Source: Stephanodiscus triporus (Eukaryota > Bacillariophyta > Thalassiosirophyceae > Thalassiosirales > Thalassiosiraceae). Taken from it: a stretch of 21,846 nt of DNA. Numbering within the stretch: the first letter of the stretch is position 1; each line of letters opens with the position of its first letter. Shown here piece by piece: positions 1 through 9,763 of the stretch. The stretch is from the NCBI GenBank assembly GCA_036939755.1, contig JALLAZ010000058.1:1-21846 (forward strand), in the 5' to 3' direction. The translations under genes and the position numbers were made by a program. The notes under the pieces are model-generated. The model was not told where the DNA came from. It did no database searches and saw only the letters and a list, made by a program, of their open reading frames with translations.

Positions 1-55
1 TGGAGACGAGTCTCTCGGCTCGGCAGCAACAGGGAACAGTGGACGAAGTCCCAGC
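1..55 (+). repeat. Direct repeat, copy 1 (matches 469-523)
   Basis: Bases 1-55 are identical to bases 469-523. The offset is 468 bp, exactly 156 codons, so the repeat is in frame within the surface-protein gene and marks a tandem unit boundary. It probably extends left beyond the window. Confidence 0.95.
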
Positions 56-611
56 GGGCACTGCCGAGGAGGATGGCTTGGCTATCGACGATAATTCTAC
101 CTTCGTTTATATCGCCTACTTTTCGGACTCGAGCTGCTCCCAGTTTGCTGGAATCAAGCCCATACTTCCCAAAGATTCTCCTACTGAATTCACCATTGCT
201 CGCAAGGACGGCGATGGAAACGATATTCCCTGCCATGACGCCATGGCCTGCATCGCTTTGCCGGATGGTCCGACCTGCAAGTCCTTTGTTGGGGAAAACC
301 CCGAGATTGCATCTATAAACTACACGCTTTATAACGATGGGAGCCTCTACGAATGTGATCCTTCGAACATTGCCGTGGATCAGCCGGAGTGCGCCACCCT
401 TGACTACTCGGTGTGCTTCATTAGCTCCATTTACAACTGCCATTTCGAATTTTTGACCCAAGACATGCTGGAGACGAGTCTCTCGGCTCGGCAGCAACAG
501 GGAACAGTGGACGAAGTCCCAGCAGGAACTTCATCTGCTGCCTGTTCGTGGTTATCGCCCTCGTCTGTTGGAAGCCTGCTTGGAGTGGTCCTTGTCTTTG
601 GGCTTCTCTAG
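1..611 (+). CDS. Repetitive secreted/surface protein, C-terminal part (5' end outside window)
   Basis: The reading frame is open from base 3 to a TAG stop at 609-611, so this is the 3' end of a longer gene. I do not recognise the family. The translated region holds about a dozen cysteines and several N-glycosylation-type sequons (for example NST, NYT). The junction sequence ETSLSARQQQGTVDEVPAG occurs twice, 156 codons apart, so the protein is built of tandem units of about 156 residues, with the last unit complete here. After the second copy the chain reads TSSAACSW and ends in a short hydrophobic tail (SLLGVVLVFGLL), which looks like a GPI-anchor attachment signal. I infer a cell-surface or secreted protein. 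Base composition is near neutral, unlike the GC-rich genes that follow. The frame is certain; the function is not. Confidence 0.75.
   Translation, partial: ETSLSARQQQGTVDEVPAGTAEEDGLAIDDNSTFVYIAYFSDSSCSQFAGIKPILPKDSPTEFTIARKDGDGNDIPCHDAMACIALPDGPTCKSFVGENPEIASINYTLYNDGSLYECDPSNIAVDQPECATLDYSVCFISSIYNCHFEFLTQDMLETSLSARQQQGTVDEVPAGTSSAACSWLSPSSVGSLLGVVLVFGLL
469..523 (+). repeat. Direct repeat, copy 2 (matches 1-55)
   Basis: Perfect 55-bp copy of bases 1-55. Identity stops at base 524, where the last unit diverges into the GPI-like tail instead of another repeat. The lack of even synonymous differences points to recent duplication or ongoing homogenisation. Confidence 0.95.
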
Positions 612-1309
612 AAAAGGCGAACAGATAAATCGAATGAAAGTTATTGGTTGCGAAATGGGGATCTGGAGACGAGGGGCACGATGAGCTCCATTTATGGATC
701 GCAAGGAATCAGAAGACGCAAGACACGATCGGGCTGCATATATATATATATATCACGGGAAATCAGTAATTGATGAATATTGAATTAAACGAAAATCTAC
801 AATCCTCTGGCGATTCTTGCGATTCATATTTTATTCTAACAGTAGAGTACATTTTTGTCTAAGGAAATAGACGCTTGTGGTATTATCCACCGTGCGAACT
901 CGCGCTCAAATAACATGAGATGAGAAGAGATACACATGATCGCCAGACTCTTTTGGAATAAGTATATAATATGTAAACGCATTATCCTAGAACTATTTCA
1001 GTGTGCGCGGGGATGTGCAGGATGTCACATCCGGATTGTATTTTGGTTCGCTCTGATGCTACCCACTTCTCTTGCTTGCTTCGTTGCTCTGGCAAATAAA
1101 TGGCTTTGTGATACAATATAATCTTGTCGTTCTTCTCCCTGGTTGCTAACAATGAATGAGTATGTCCCCATGGCGGCTTGCTAAAATCGTGATGTCAGCT
1201 CTCTCGCCCCCTACTCTCTTGTCTTGTGGTATCTTTCAATATGCGATCGACGATGACCCAAATATCGGCTGAAGAATAATGATTGTTCCTGAATTTTCGG
1301 GACTCCTAC
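612..1309. other. Intergenic, AT-leaning, between the surface-protein and MORN genes
   Basis: This is 698 bp between convergent genes. It holds an (AT) microsatellite at 738-753 and a partial echo of the repeat start (ctggagacgag) at 663-673. The only plus-strand open frame of note is 61 codons at 936-1121, with no recognisable motif or support. Part must be the 3' UTRs of both flanking genes. A possible small last exon of the MORN gene (1268 downward, minus strand) is discussed in the findings. Confidence 0.6.
738..753. repeat. (AT)n microsatellite
   Basis: Sixteen bases of alternating A and T downstream of the surface-protein gene. Confidence 0.9.
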
Positions 1310-1743
1310 TTACTCGGACATGATCGCGTCGGACGGCGGGGGGGGTCCGGGAAAAGTCGCCCCCATGCACTGCACGATCCAGGCGGCGTACCCGTCCGCG
1401 ACCCTGAAATTCGTGTCGCATCCGTGCATGAGACGGTAACACGACATCTCCCACCTCGCGGTGGTCGTGGTCGTCATCGTCCTGCCTCCGTCGACGATGA
1501 GTCGGTCCATCGTCGGGGGGGAGCGGTAAACGACGCGCACGCCCTCCCCGACCATCGATGACCTGCGCATGTCGTGCACGCCAACGTCGTACGCGACCTC
1601 CACCGACACGATCTCGGACGTGGATGCGTGGTGGTCGACGGTCCTCGTGATCGTCATACCGACCCCGTGGGGGACGTCGTCCTTGAACGACCCCTCGTAC
1701 CGCGCCTCGACGACGCGGAGGAGGAGGAGGTCGCCGCCGCCGG

Positions 1744-1781
<38 letters not shown>

Positions 1782-2485
1782 CCGCCGGGATCCGGCGACG
1801 ACGGGCCCGGCGCCGTCACGAGCTCCCGTCGCGTCGAGAGGGTGTACTTCCCCCCCGACCCCGACATTACGTCGTCGACGTACGGTCCCTCGTACGCGGT
1901 GCCGTCGTCGTGTCGGGTGATGCCACGCCCGGTACGGTTCCCGTACGCGTCGAGGGGTCCCTCGTACCATCCGGACTTGACGGCCCGACGACGATGACGC
2001 GCGTCGCGCCGGTCGATGCGCACGACGACGCGCCCGGTCGCGAGGGTCGGTACGTCCGACATCGTCGCGTCGTCGGCCGCGTCCTCCTCCTCCGCGATCC
2101 TGCGGCGCTTCCTGGCGCCGCCGCCGCCGCCCTCGTCCGTCGTCATCCCGCCGACGCGGACGTCGTCGTGGACGCTGTTGTCGTTGTCGTCGTCGTCCAC
2201 CCAGGACGAGGAGGAGGCGTCGTCGCTCAAGCAGCGGTGGCGGCACCGCCATCCCCTTTCCAATTCCTCGCGGCAGGTGGCGAGGGGGCGCTTCGTCCCG
2301 CCACCCCCCTCCCCCCCGAGGCGGTGGTCGCCGTGGCCGTGGCAGTGGGGAGGGGGGTCGAAGGCGGCGGCGGAGGCGGCGCGGGACGGCCTCCCGACGA
2401 CGGCCATCTCCGCGGAGGATCCAGTCGCGAAGCCGCTCGAGTGGAACCGCCAGTGGGAGGGATGGCCCGGCTCGGCGCCGATCAT
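1310..2485 (-). CDS. MORN-repeat protein
   Basis: This is a 391-residue open frame on the minus strand. MORN (membrane occupation and recognition nexus) motifs are visible at about residues 173-195 (WYEGPLDAYGNRTGRGITR), 198-216 (YEGPYVDD...GGKYT) and 263-281 (YEGSFKDDVPHGVGMTIT). The family typically forms a beta-strand scaffold. The first 150 residues are low-complexity, with Gly- and Asp-rich stretches and a basic cluster (ARKRRRI, about 125-130) that could be a nuclear signal. A run of 12 threonines at 236-247, encoded by a perfect trinucleotide repeat, separates the second and third motifs. An overlapping minus-strand frame is longer but is Arg/Pro-rich and motif-free, so I chose this one. 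The stop overlaps a GTAAGT, so a spliced alternative C-terminus is possible. The molecular partner is unknown. Confidence 0.8.
1745..1780. repeat. (CGT)12 trinucleotide repeat, coding for poly-Thr
   Basis: Twelve perfect CGT units on the plus strand are read as ACG codons on the minus strand. They give the T12 run between MORN motifs two and three. Because the unit is a triplet, length changes keep the frame. Confidence 0.95.
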
Positions 2486-3266
2486 TATTGTCGCTGTGTA
2501 AAGGGTAGTTTTTTTTCTTCTTCTTTTTTCTTTTCAAACGATGGCGCGGCGTGCCGGCTTTCGCGGCGCGGACAGATGAAAGATGCCGGCGGGGGTGGGG
2601 TGGGAGGGGGGGAGGAAGGAAGGAAGGAAGGAAAGGGCGCCGCGGCGTTTCCTTGGACTGCTACTCCGATCTGAGAGTGGATATCGTAAACCTCCCTCCT
2701 CTTCCGAAAAATAATCGAGCTCCCGGCTACTCTATGCTAACTCTACTTTCACCTAAGAAGTATCTCTAGCTCCGGACTCAACGCAAAAGCAAAGTCTCTA
2801 TCGTATCGTACCCCCTCTCTCAGTCCGGCCAGGCGACCCTTTGCTTGGAGCGGACGCTTGGAGCCGGATCCCGACCTACCTACTTACCTTTGCGATTTGC
2901 AAATCTCTCCAGGAAATGCGCTCCCCTCTCTACCGGTAGTAAAGTAGGTAGTTGATTATTTGATGTTGAGAGACGATGCAATGGCCACGGCCGCATGCAG
3001 CGTTTCGTCTTCGTTGCCCTCTTTTGAGCTGGATGATGTGCATGGTAGGTAGTATGGTATGGAGCTCTATCGTAAGTAGAGTATGGCACAACCATAAAAT
3101 ACACGGTGTGTATCTAGGTGGGGTGATCGAGGGCCGTCGGTCAGATCGGACAGTCGGAGTTGGAAAGCGTAGGCGACGGCCAGAACGTCGGACCTGGGGA
3201 GACGTTGTTTGTAGGTGGTACTATCTCTAGTGTCCCCCGCCGCGCCCCGCCCGGCGTCCCTCCTCC
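2486..3266. other. Divergent intergenic region, MORN gene / broken kinase
   Basis: This is 781 bp upstream of the minus-strand MORN gene and of the plus-strand kinase remnant. It contains a pyrimidine-rich stretch at 2509-2535, a G-rich block at 2586-2612 running into an (AAGG) tetranucleotide repeat at about 2614-2633, and short recurrences of the motif cctacct/aggtagg around 2874-2889, 2944-2951 and 3045-3051. No convincing gene is visible. It should contain the MORN promoter and possibly lost 5' exons of the kinase. Confidence 0.55.
2614..2633. repeat. (AAGG)n microsatellite
   Basis: About five tandem AAGG units inside a longer purine-rich stretch on the plus strand, upstream of the MORN gene. 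Confidence 0.85.
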
Positions 3267-4505
3267 TTGTTACTCCGAGCAACCCTGGCGCAGTCGTCGA
3301 CCCTCGACGACGACGCCGCCCGGCGCCGCCGTCCGGCGTACCTCCTCCATCGCGACCTGATCGTCGGTAGGGGGTCGTACGGTCACGTGTGCATCGCGTC
3401 GAGGGGCGAGGCGGAGGGTCGTCGCCATCCCCCTCCTCCTCCTCCCGACGGCGGGGGGGGGTGGGTCGTCGTCCGGCATCGGCGAGCGCGGGCGCGGGGC
3501 GCGGGCGCGTGCGCCGCGATGCCTTCGCCTGCAAGTGCGTCGCGTTGGACATCGACGACGACGACGACCCCAAGCGCATATCGCGAGGCTGCAGGGGGGA
3601 GGTGAGAATTCGCTGAGGAAACTAACGCGGTCGCGACAACGTCAGTCGATTGTTCGACGTCCTGTGCGTCGACGACGAGCTGTTCATAATAACGGAGCTG
3701 GGGAGGGGGGGGGGGGGGACCTGTTGCACCTGATGGCGACTCATCCGAAACGCGGCGTCACGGAGGCGTACGCTGGCGAGTTCTTCGGTTCCCCCCGTAT
3801 AATATAATATAAACTTCATAATAATATGCGCGCGCGAGAATATTATTTCGTCGTCTCGTCCGATTCGTTCCATTCCTCTCATATCCCTACCCTCCCCGCC
3901 CAAAAAATCAATTCGCAGCCAAGACCTTGGCGGAGATGCTATCGGCGATCTCCTTCCTCCGCTCGCGGCACGTCTGCCACCGCGCGACCTCAAGCTCCAG
4001 AACTGGGTCCTCGAGTCGGACGGGGACGTCTGGTCCCCGTTGAAGCTCATCGACTTCGGCCTATCGACGCACTACACCCCCGGCCGTCGGCTCGGCCGCG
4101 TCGTCGGCTCGTCGTGGTACATCGCGCCGGAGGTGCCTCGACGGGAGCTACACCGAGGCGTGCGACCTGTGGTGGAGCCTGGGGGTCGTAGCGTACATGC
4201 TCCTGTCGGGGGCGCCCGCCGTTCCACGGCGGTAACGACGAGGACATCAGGGCCGTGATCGTACGGGGGGTGTACGCGTTCCCCCACGAGCTGTTCCTCG
4301 ACGTGAGCGACGACGCCATGGCCTTCGTGACGTGCCTGCTTTTCGTACAGCGTCGAAATTCAGGCACACGGCCGTGCAGGCCCTGGCGCACCCGTGGCTC
4401 GAGGCGAACTGCGACCCGGAGCGACTCCGGAACTGCAAGGATGGTGCCACGGGGGCGTCGGGGCGCGGCGCGATCGGTGACCGGGGGGGTCGGTGCCGAC
4501 GTTAA
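3267..4505 (+). pseudogene. Ser/Thr protein kinase, CaMK-like, disrupted by multiple frameshifts
   Basis: A nearly complete kinase catalytic domain can be read only by changing frame repeatedly. In order: glycine loop VGRGSYGHVCIA (from about 3360), the VAIK-like strand FACKCVALDID (about 3527), LFDVLCVDDELFIITELG (about 3650-3703), GGDLLHLMATHPKRG, a probable GT-AG intron at 3788-3918, KTLAEMLSAISFLRSRHVCHR, then DLKLQNWVLE, LIDFGLSTHY (DFG), SSWYIAPEV (APE), TEACDLWWSLGVVAYMLLSGAP, AVIVRGVYAFPHELFLDV and TAVQALAHPWLE, with a stop at 4503-4505. The frame changes somewhere in 3400-3525, near 3600-3650, in the G14 run 3705-3718, at 3984-3985, 4136, about 4208-4215 and about 4350. Neighbouring GC-rich genes are intact, which favours a decayed gene over general sequencing error, but error cannot be excluded. 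No convincing ATG start is visible. Confidence 0.8.
3705..3718. repeat. G14 homopolymer at a kinase frameshift
   Basis: Fourteen consecutive G between the hinge (ITELGR) and the following GGDLLHLM. The frame before and after differs by one base, so one G too many or two too few explains this break. Confidence 0.85.
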
Positions 4506-5137
4506 ATTCCGAGCAAATATTATGATGGAGGGAGGGAGGGATGTGGGAGGGAGTATTTTTCAGAGGAGGCGGCGGGGAAGGCCGAAGTACTTACAACATA
4601 GCGCACCATACCCACGATGGCGGGCGTGTTGCGTATAGAGACACAAAAATAAATATAGATAGAAGGGGAATGGGTGCAAGTCCTCAAATGGAGAGATCTC
4701 TTACGATTGTCGAAAGTGGGCTTCGGCAACACGGAGGTCAGGAGACTTGTCACTCCCTCGCCGCCATCCTCCTTGTGGAAGAATAAAACAAAAAAGCACG
4801 GCCAGGTGCATACATTGCAATAGTTATCACTAATTTAAAAGGGATAAGTATGTCCAAGATCCGCATTCTATGATGTTGTAACCACCAAAAGCATAAGTAG
4901 TATGTATCCTCCATCGAAACTTCCTTTTCATGGTCTCGATTCCACTTCACAATAATAATAATATCTCTTCTCTCTCCTGCCAAGTGTCCGTCTGTCCGCC
5001 TGTACGATTCCTAAAGTATCCAAATAAAATAGTGGTTGTACCCGATATGTACCCATCTCCGATCCAAAAAGACAACGACCGACCGACGGCCAACAAACCA
5101 CCAAACTGCGGCGGCAACAATATCAAATCGATCAATC
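4506..5137. other. Intergenic region upstream of SEC23
   Basis: This is 632 bp between the broken kinase and the SEC23 start. It starts with a GGGA-rich purine stretch (4524-4556) and becomes AT-richer from about 4620. No gene is recognisable. The last 100-150 bp, an A/C-rich stretch (5090-5137), should contain the SEC23 promoter and 5' UTR. An in-frame ATG at 5048 lies upstream of the chosen start, but the added residues show no family similarity. Confidence 0.55.
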
Positions 5138-8059
5138 ATGCAGGGAGAACACTGGGACGTCACCAGCAGCGAGGAACAGAGCGGCACCCGCCTCTCCTTC
5201 CACTGCTGGCCGTCGTCGCGCCTCGAGGCGACGAGGTGCGTCGCGCCGGTGGGCGCCCTCTACACCCCCCTCAAGAGGCTGCCGCCCCACTGCGCCCCCC
5301 CCGTGGCGTTGCAGTACGACCCCATCCGCTGCTCGACCCAAACGTGCCACGCGGTGCTGAACCCGTACTGCCAGGTCGACTACCGCACGAAGCTCTGGAC
5401 GTGTCCGTTCTGCCTGACGAGGAATCACTTCCCCCCCCACTACGCCGAGAACATAAGCGAGGTGAACCTGCCCGCCGAGCTCGTTCCACAATTCGCGACG
5501 TGCGAGTACGAGCTGCCGTCGGTCCCCAACGCCGGCCCGCCCGCGTTCGTTTTCTGCCTGGACACGTGCGTCCACGTGGAGGAATTGGCCGAGCTCGCCG
5601 ATTCCATCCAGCAGATACTCAACCTCCTGCCGGGGGACAGCCTCGTGGGACTCGTCACCTTCGGGACCAACGTGCAGGTGCACGAGCTCGGATTCGAGGG
5701 ACTGTCGAAGGCGTACGTGATAAGGGGGAACAAGGAGTACGGCCCCCAGAAGGTCGGGCAGCTGCTGGGCTGTCCCGGAGGCGGCGGCGCGGGCGCGGGC
5801 GCGGGGGCGAGCGGCGGGGGGGGAGGACATCCTCCCCCCCCCGCCGCGCCGCCGGGACAACAACAGCCGCAGCTGCAGCAGCAGGCGAACTATCCGACGA
5901 ACAACGCGAACGGCGTCGCGCCGGAGTCGCCCGGGCAGCAGGTCCTGCGTCGCTTCCTCCTACCGGTGTCCGAGTGCGTCATGACGATCGAATCCATCCT
6001 CGAGGACCTGCGCAAGGTACGTGCTAAAATGTTGTGATAGGTCTACACATCATCCCGTTGGGTTTTTTTTTTTTTAGTGTTGTTTATAATATAAGTGGCA
6101 CGCTCATTCCTATATGTGTGTGTATTTATTATCGCCGCCCGAAAAGGACCCGTGGCCGGTCCCGGCGGACAAGCGCGTCGCGCGTTGCACGGGATGCGCG
6201 CTGAGCGTGGCCACGTCCCTCCTCGACCTGGCGTTGCCCCGTCGTGGCGCGAGGGTGATGATGTTCGTGGGAGGGCCGTGCACGTCCGGGCCGGGCGCGA
6301 TCGTGTCGCGCGCGAAGACGGAGGACATGCGCAGCCACGCCGACCTCGCGCGCAACGCGGAGTCCCTGCACAAGCCTGCTTGCGAGTTCTATGCGGGATT
6401 GTGCAAGAGGGGCGGCGGGGGGGGGGGGGGATCGTCCGCACAGGCCGCCGCCGCCGCAACCGCCGGCGCGGCGTCGCTGCATGTGGTCGACATCTTCGCG
6501 TGCTCCCTCGACCAGGTGGGTATACTCGAGATGGGAGAGCTCGTCGAGGCCACTGGCGGTCACATGGTCCTCGGCGACTCGTTCGGGCAGAGCGTGTTCA
6601 AGGAGAGCCTTCGCCGCGTATTCCGCACGTACGAGCCGTCCCCGGACGGATCGTCGCCGCCGTCGTCCGACGATGGGATGATGCAGATGGCGTTCGGCGC
6701 GACTTTGGAGGTGCTAACGAGCAGGGAATTCAAGGTCAGCGGTGCGATCGGGCCGGTCACGAGCCTCGGAAAGAAGAGTCCGAACGTTAGCGATTTGGAG
6801 GTGGGGAGGGGCGGGACGAACGTCTGGAGTTTGGGTGGGATCGATCCGGGGACTACCATCGCTGTGTACTTCGACATTACAAATCCTGGAGTGAGTTTGC
6901 GATTCGTTGGATTTTTTTCATAGGAATAGTTGTCTTCCTGTTTGTTTCCTTGGATTTTCGGACATCGTATTATCACTTGGATAACAAACTCTTTCCCTTA
7001 CTTCGGCGCTCGCATCGACAGACATCTCCTTTGCCCGAGGGAAAGCGTAGGTTCATTCAATTTCTTACCAGATATCAGCACTCCAATGGTCAAACTCGTC
7101 TCCGCGCCACCACGCTTTGTGGGCCGTGGTATAACCCACCTCCAAACGGGGACAAAGCACAGCCGCCGCCCAGTAACGGGGCAGGTGATGGCTACAATAG
7201 CATGGTGCAGCAACAACCCAGTCCGGTGAAGATGAGTTTCGATCAAGAGGCCGCCGCCGTCCTACTGGCCCGGGTGGCCGTCGAAAGGACAGAGACGGAG
7301 GACGTCGCCGACGTCTTGCGCTGGATTGACCGGAGTCTCATCCGTCTTTGTAGCAAGTTTGCGGACTATGTCCCTGACGATCCCAACTCCTTCCGGCTCT
7401 CTCCTGAATTCAGCCTCTTCCCCCAGTTCCTCTTTCATCTTCGTCGGTCTCAATTTCTCCAACTTTTCAACTCCAGTCCCGACGAGGCTGCCTACTATCG
7501 TTACATATTGAACAAGGAGAATACAACCAACTCGCTCGTCATGATCCAACCCACCTTACTCTCCTACTCCTTCAACGGACCGCCCCAACCGGCGTTACTG
7601 GACTCTCAATCGGTCCGGCCTGACACCATTCTACTTCTAGATACGTTCTTCCACGTGGTTGTCTTCCATGGGGAGACCACCGCGGCATGGCGAGAGCAGC
7701 GCTACCATGAACAAGAAGAGCACGTGGCATTTCGAAATCTTTTAGAGGCGCCGCAGGCGGACGCGCAAATGATCATGGACAATCGGTTTCCCGTCCCGAG
7801 GTACATCGTTTGTGATCAGCATAAGAGCGAAGCGAGGTTTTTAATGGCCAAATTGAACCCCAGCGTTACGCACAATACCGAGGGTGTTGGCGGCGCGCAG
7901 GTGTTTACGGATGATGTTTCTCTTCGTGTGTTCATGGAACATTGTAAGTTTACCCTGCACTTCTACATTACACTCCATTTGATTTCATCGGAATGCTAAT
8001 ACACACACTTTTGGCATATATTTATTTTCATAGTAATGAAGCTTGCGGTTCAGTCATAA
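5138..8059 (+). CDS. SEC23: Sec23, COPII coat GTPase-activating subunit
   Basis: There are four exons: 5138-6016, 6147-6890, 7022-7943 and 8034-8059. All introns are GT-AG and in phase, and the product has 856 residues. Sec23 pairs with Sec24 in the inner COPII coat at ER exit sites and is the GTPase activator of Sar1. Family hallmarks run end to end: [10 protein letters not shown] near residue 24; a zinc finger with C65, C70, C89 and C92 (spacing 5-19-3, as in the family); [13 protein letters not shown]; the trunk sequence [11 protein letters not shown] opening exon 2; [23 protein letters not shown]-type [44 protein letters not shown]; the gelsolin-like HGETTAAWR; and the C-terminus EHLMKLAVQS. 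It is longer than the usual ~765 residues because of a Gly/Ala/Pro/Gln-rich insert in exon 1 (about 5778-5885) and a Gly run in exon 2. The start was chosen because homology begins there. Confidence 0.96.
6417..6430. repeat. G14 homopolymer inside SEC23 exon 2 (poly-Gly)
   Basis: Fourteen G encoding glycines in the loop between the FYAGLCKR and [11 protein letters not shown] segments. The frame is intact on both sides, so the tract is tolerated at this length. Confidence 0.9.
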
Positions 8060-8304
8060 AGGATGAACATTTGATCACTAATAATCCTCTGTGGCCGTTC
8101 AAGGCAAGCACGAAGATAAGGTACAGGTTTAAGCTGGTTTAAGGTAGTCCTCTGGGCCATTGCAAGACACACAGCTAAAGTAACAAATCGAATTATTTCA
8201 CGAGGCAGTCTTGCGCAGGCTGCTATATTTTGTTGCATCAACTCAAAATTAATTGTGGAAGCCATGAGCAATATAAGAGCCACAGTACACGCATTGGTCA
8301 ATCC

Positions 8305-9462
8305 TCAAATCCACCTCCTTTTTATCTTTTGCTTCGAAATTGTAATGGACCTGGTAATCATAGCTCCTTTTCTAGGGATTCCCTTCACTATAGCCTCACC
8401 AGAAGATACTCCTCTCCGATATTCTGGACTCGTCACAGCATTTAATATCCAAGGATGATTCAACGCCTGCTCAGCAGTCATGCGTTTTCTTGGGTCCGCC
8501 ACTAGCAATCGGCGAATGAAGTTGCGAGAATCCGGACTCGTACCCTTCCATTCTCGTGAGGGAAAGCGCAATCGACCGTTTAGTACTGAACGATACGTTT
8601 CCTCGTTGTTTCTGCCATTGAATGGAGGGTAGCCGCATAACAAGATGTATGCAATCACACCGACTGACCACAGGTCGCATGACTTATCATATTTCCTTCG
8701 TAGTACCTCTGGCGCTGTGTAATATGGAGTGCCAACAACGACTGTCATGGGTGTTTGTCCAAGGTGTTCACGAGCTAGACCAAAGTCGATGATCTTGATG
8801 GGTGAATCTCCATCGTTCGTTTCAAACAAGATGTTCTCAGGCTTCAGATCTCTGTGGACGACGTCGTGATAGTGCATGTACATTACAGCATTGAGAAGCT
8901 GGTACATGATTCTAGTGGCTTCACCTTCAGTAAAGCAAACAGGATAGACACGGCTGGATGATGACTTTTCGACAATCTTGTTAAACAGCTCACCACCAGT
9001 GCATAGATCGGTGACTATATGCACGTATTCAGCGTCTTCGTATACATCAAGAAGACGAGCGATGCTATGATGCTTCATTTCTAGTAACAGCGTGATCTCG
9101 CGGGCTATAGCGCCAGGCTTGACTGACGGACTGTCTTTGCGAATAGACTTGACGGCACATCGCTGGCCGGTTGCACGATTGATGCATTTGCGTACCGTTC
9201 CAAAGTGCCCCGAACCAAGTATTTGAGTATCAACAAGGTATTCTGCCTCAATGTCGCTGAACGTCAATCTCCCTCTGATCGACACGGCGGCGGGAGAATC
9301 GTCCGTGTTGCTCCTAGTGCGAGGTGAGATTGGTGTGGCGGTAGAAGCGTCTGCATTGGTGCAGTCTGCCGTCGACAGATAGCGGGTAAGCTTAGCGGCG
9401 ACAGTGTTCATCGCGTGAGAGTCGCCAAGGATGACTTCGACGAAGACTTCGTCAAGCACCAC
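8305..9462 (-). CDS. CDPK/CaMK-like Ser/Thr protein kinase without EF-hands
   Basis: This is a single 385-residue open frame on the minus strand. All catalytic motifs are intact: glycine loop GSGHFG at 83-88, AVK lysine K105, the alpha-C glutamate in REI (about E122), HRDLKPEN at 203-210, DFG at 226-228, GTPYYTAPE ending at 252, DLWSVGVIAYILLCGYPPF and HPWI near 336-339. The subdomain sequences resemble Ca2+/calmodulin- and calcium-dependent kinases of protists. The roughly 70-residue N-terminal extension is Ser/Thr-rich and its start could instead be Met18. After the catalytic core there is only a basic tail of about 45 residues (ending KQKIKRRWI), with no EF-hand, so direct Ca2+ binding as in true CDPKs is not supported. 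The gene is convergent with SEC23 and divergent from the coiled-coil gene. It is intact and less GC-rich than the broken kinase at 3267-4505. Confidence 0.9.
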   Translation of the reverse strand: MVLDEVFVEVILGDSHAMNTVAAKLTRYLSTADCTNADASTATPISPRTRSNTDDSPAAVSIRGRLTFSDIEAEYLVDTQILGSGHFGTVRKCINRATGQRCAVKSIRKDSPSVKPGAIAREITLLLEMKHHSIARLLDVYEDAEYVHIVTDLCTGGELFNKIVEKSSSSRVYPVCFTEGEATRIMYQLLNAVMYMHYHDVVHRDLKPENILFETNDGDSPIKIIDFGLAREHLGQTPMTVVVGTPYYTAPEVLRRKYDKSCDLWSVGVIAYILLCGYPPFNGRNNEETYRSVLNGRLRFPSREWKGTSPDSRNFIRRLLVADPRKRMTAEQALNHPWILNAVTSPEYRRGVSSGEAIVKGIPRKGAMITRSITISKQKIKRRWI

Positions 9463-9763
9463 AACTGATCTTGCGGAGATTATCTCGTCTTATGTTGTGA
9501 GCAGTCTTTTTTACGGTAGGAGAGCACGAGCAAACTACGGTACTTGCCTTTCTCTTGCCTTGCCCTGCCTGCTGAAGTCGAGACGTGATAGAAGTGGGAC
9601 CGGACTCAAAAATTCAAATTCATCCGCGCTCTACTTGAGTATCTATTAGTTCCTACATACATGAGGGTGTTTTTGTCTACCCATAAATTCCTGCCTCTGC
9701 TGCCTCTGCCCACAGCCCAAGACGACGGTACAGCCCCCCCCGAACTACAACACCGCAAAGTTA
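9463..9763. promoter_or_regulatory. Shared divergent upstream region, kinase / coiled-coil gene
   Basis: This is 301 bp between the start codons of the minus-strand kinase and the plus-strand coiled-coil gene. It must carry both promoters and 5' UTRs. No clear TATA box or repeated operator is visible. A plus-strand frame from 9661 runs 91 codons into the next gene in another frame and looks like chance. Confidence 0.5.

Noticed and set aside
936..1121. 61-codon frame with hydrophobic residues between the first two genes
   Set aside because: Short, no motif, no supporting context; within chance for AT-leaning DNA.
1574..2674. Long plus-strand open frame (366 codons) and a 433-codon minus-strand frame opposite or overlapping the MORN gene
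   Set aside because: They are Arg/Val/Gly- or Arg/Pro-rich translations of CGT-rich DNA with no motifs. The MORN frame explains the region.
4930..6027. 365-codon plus-strand frame over SEC23 exon 1
   Set aside because: Wrong frame of SEC23, Arg/Pro/Ala-rich without motifs.
3788..6146. Near-equal intron lengths (131, 130 and 131 bp) in the kinase remnant and SEC23
   Set aside because: Three introns are too few to separate from coincidence, and other introns here range from 79 to 227 bp.
8050..8301. 83-codon minus-strand frame just after the kinase stop
   Set aside because: No recognisable domain, starts three bases after the kinase stop and overlaps the SEC23 stop. Most likely kinase 3' UTR.
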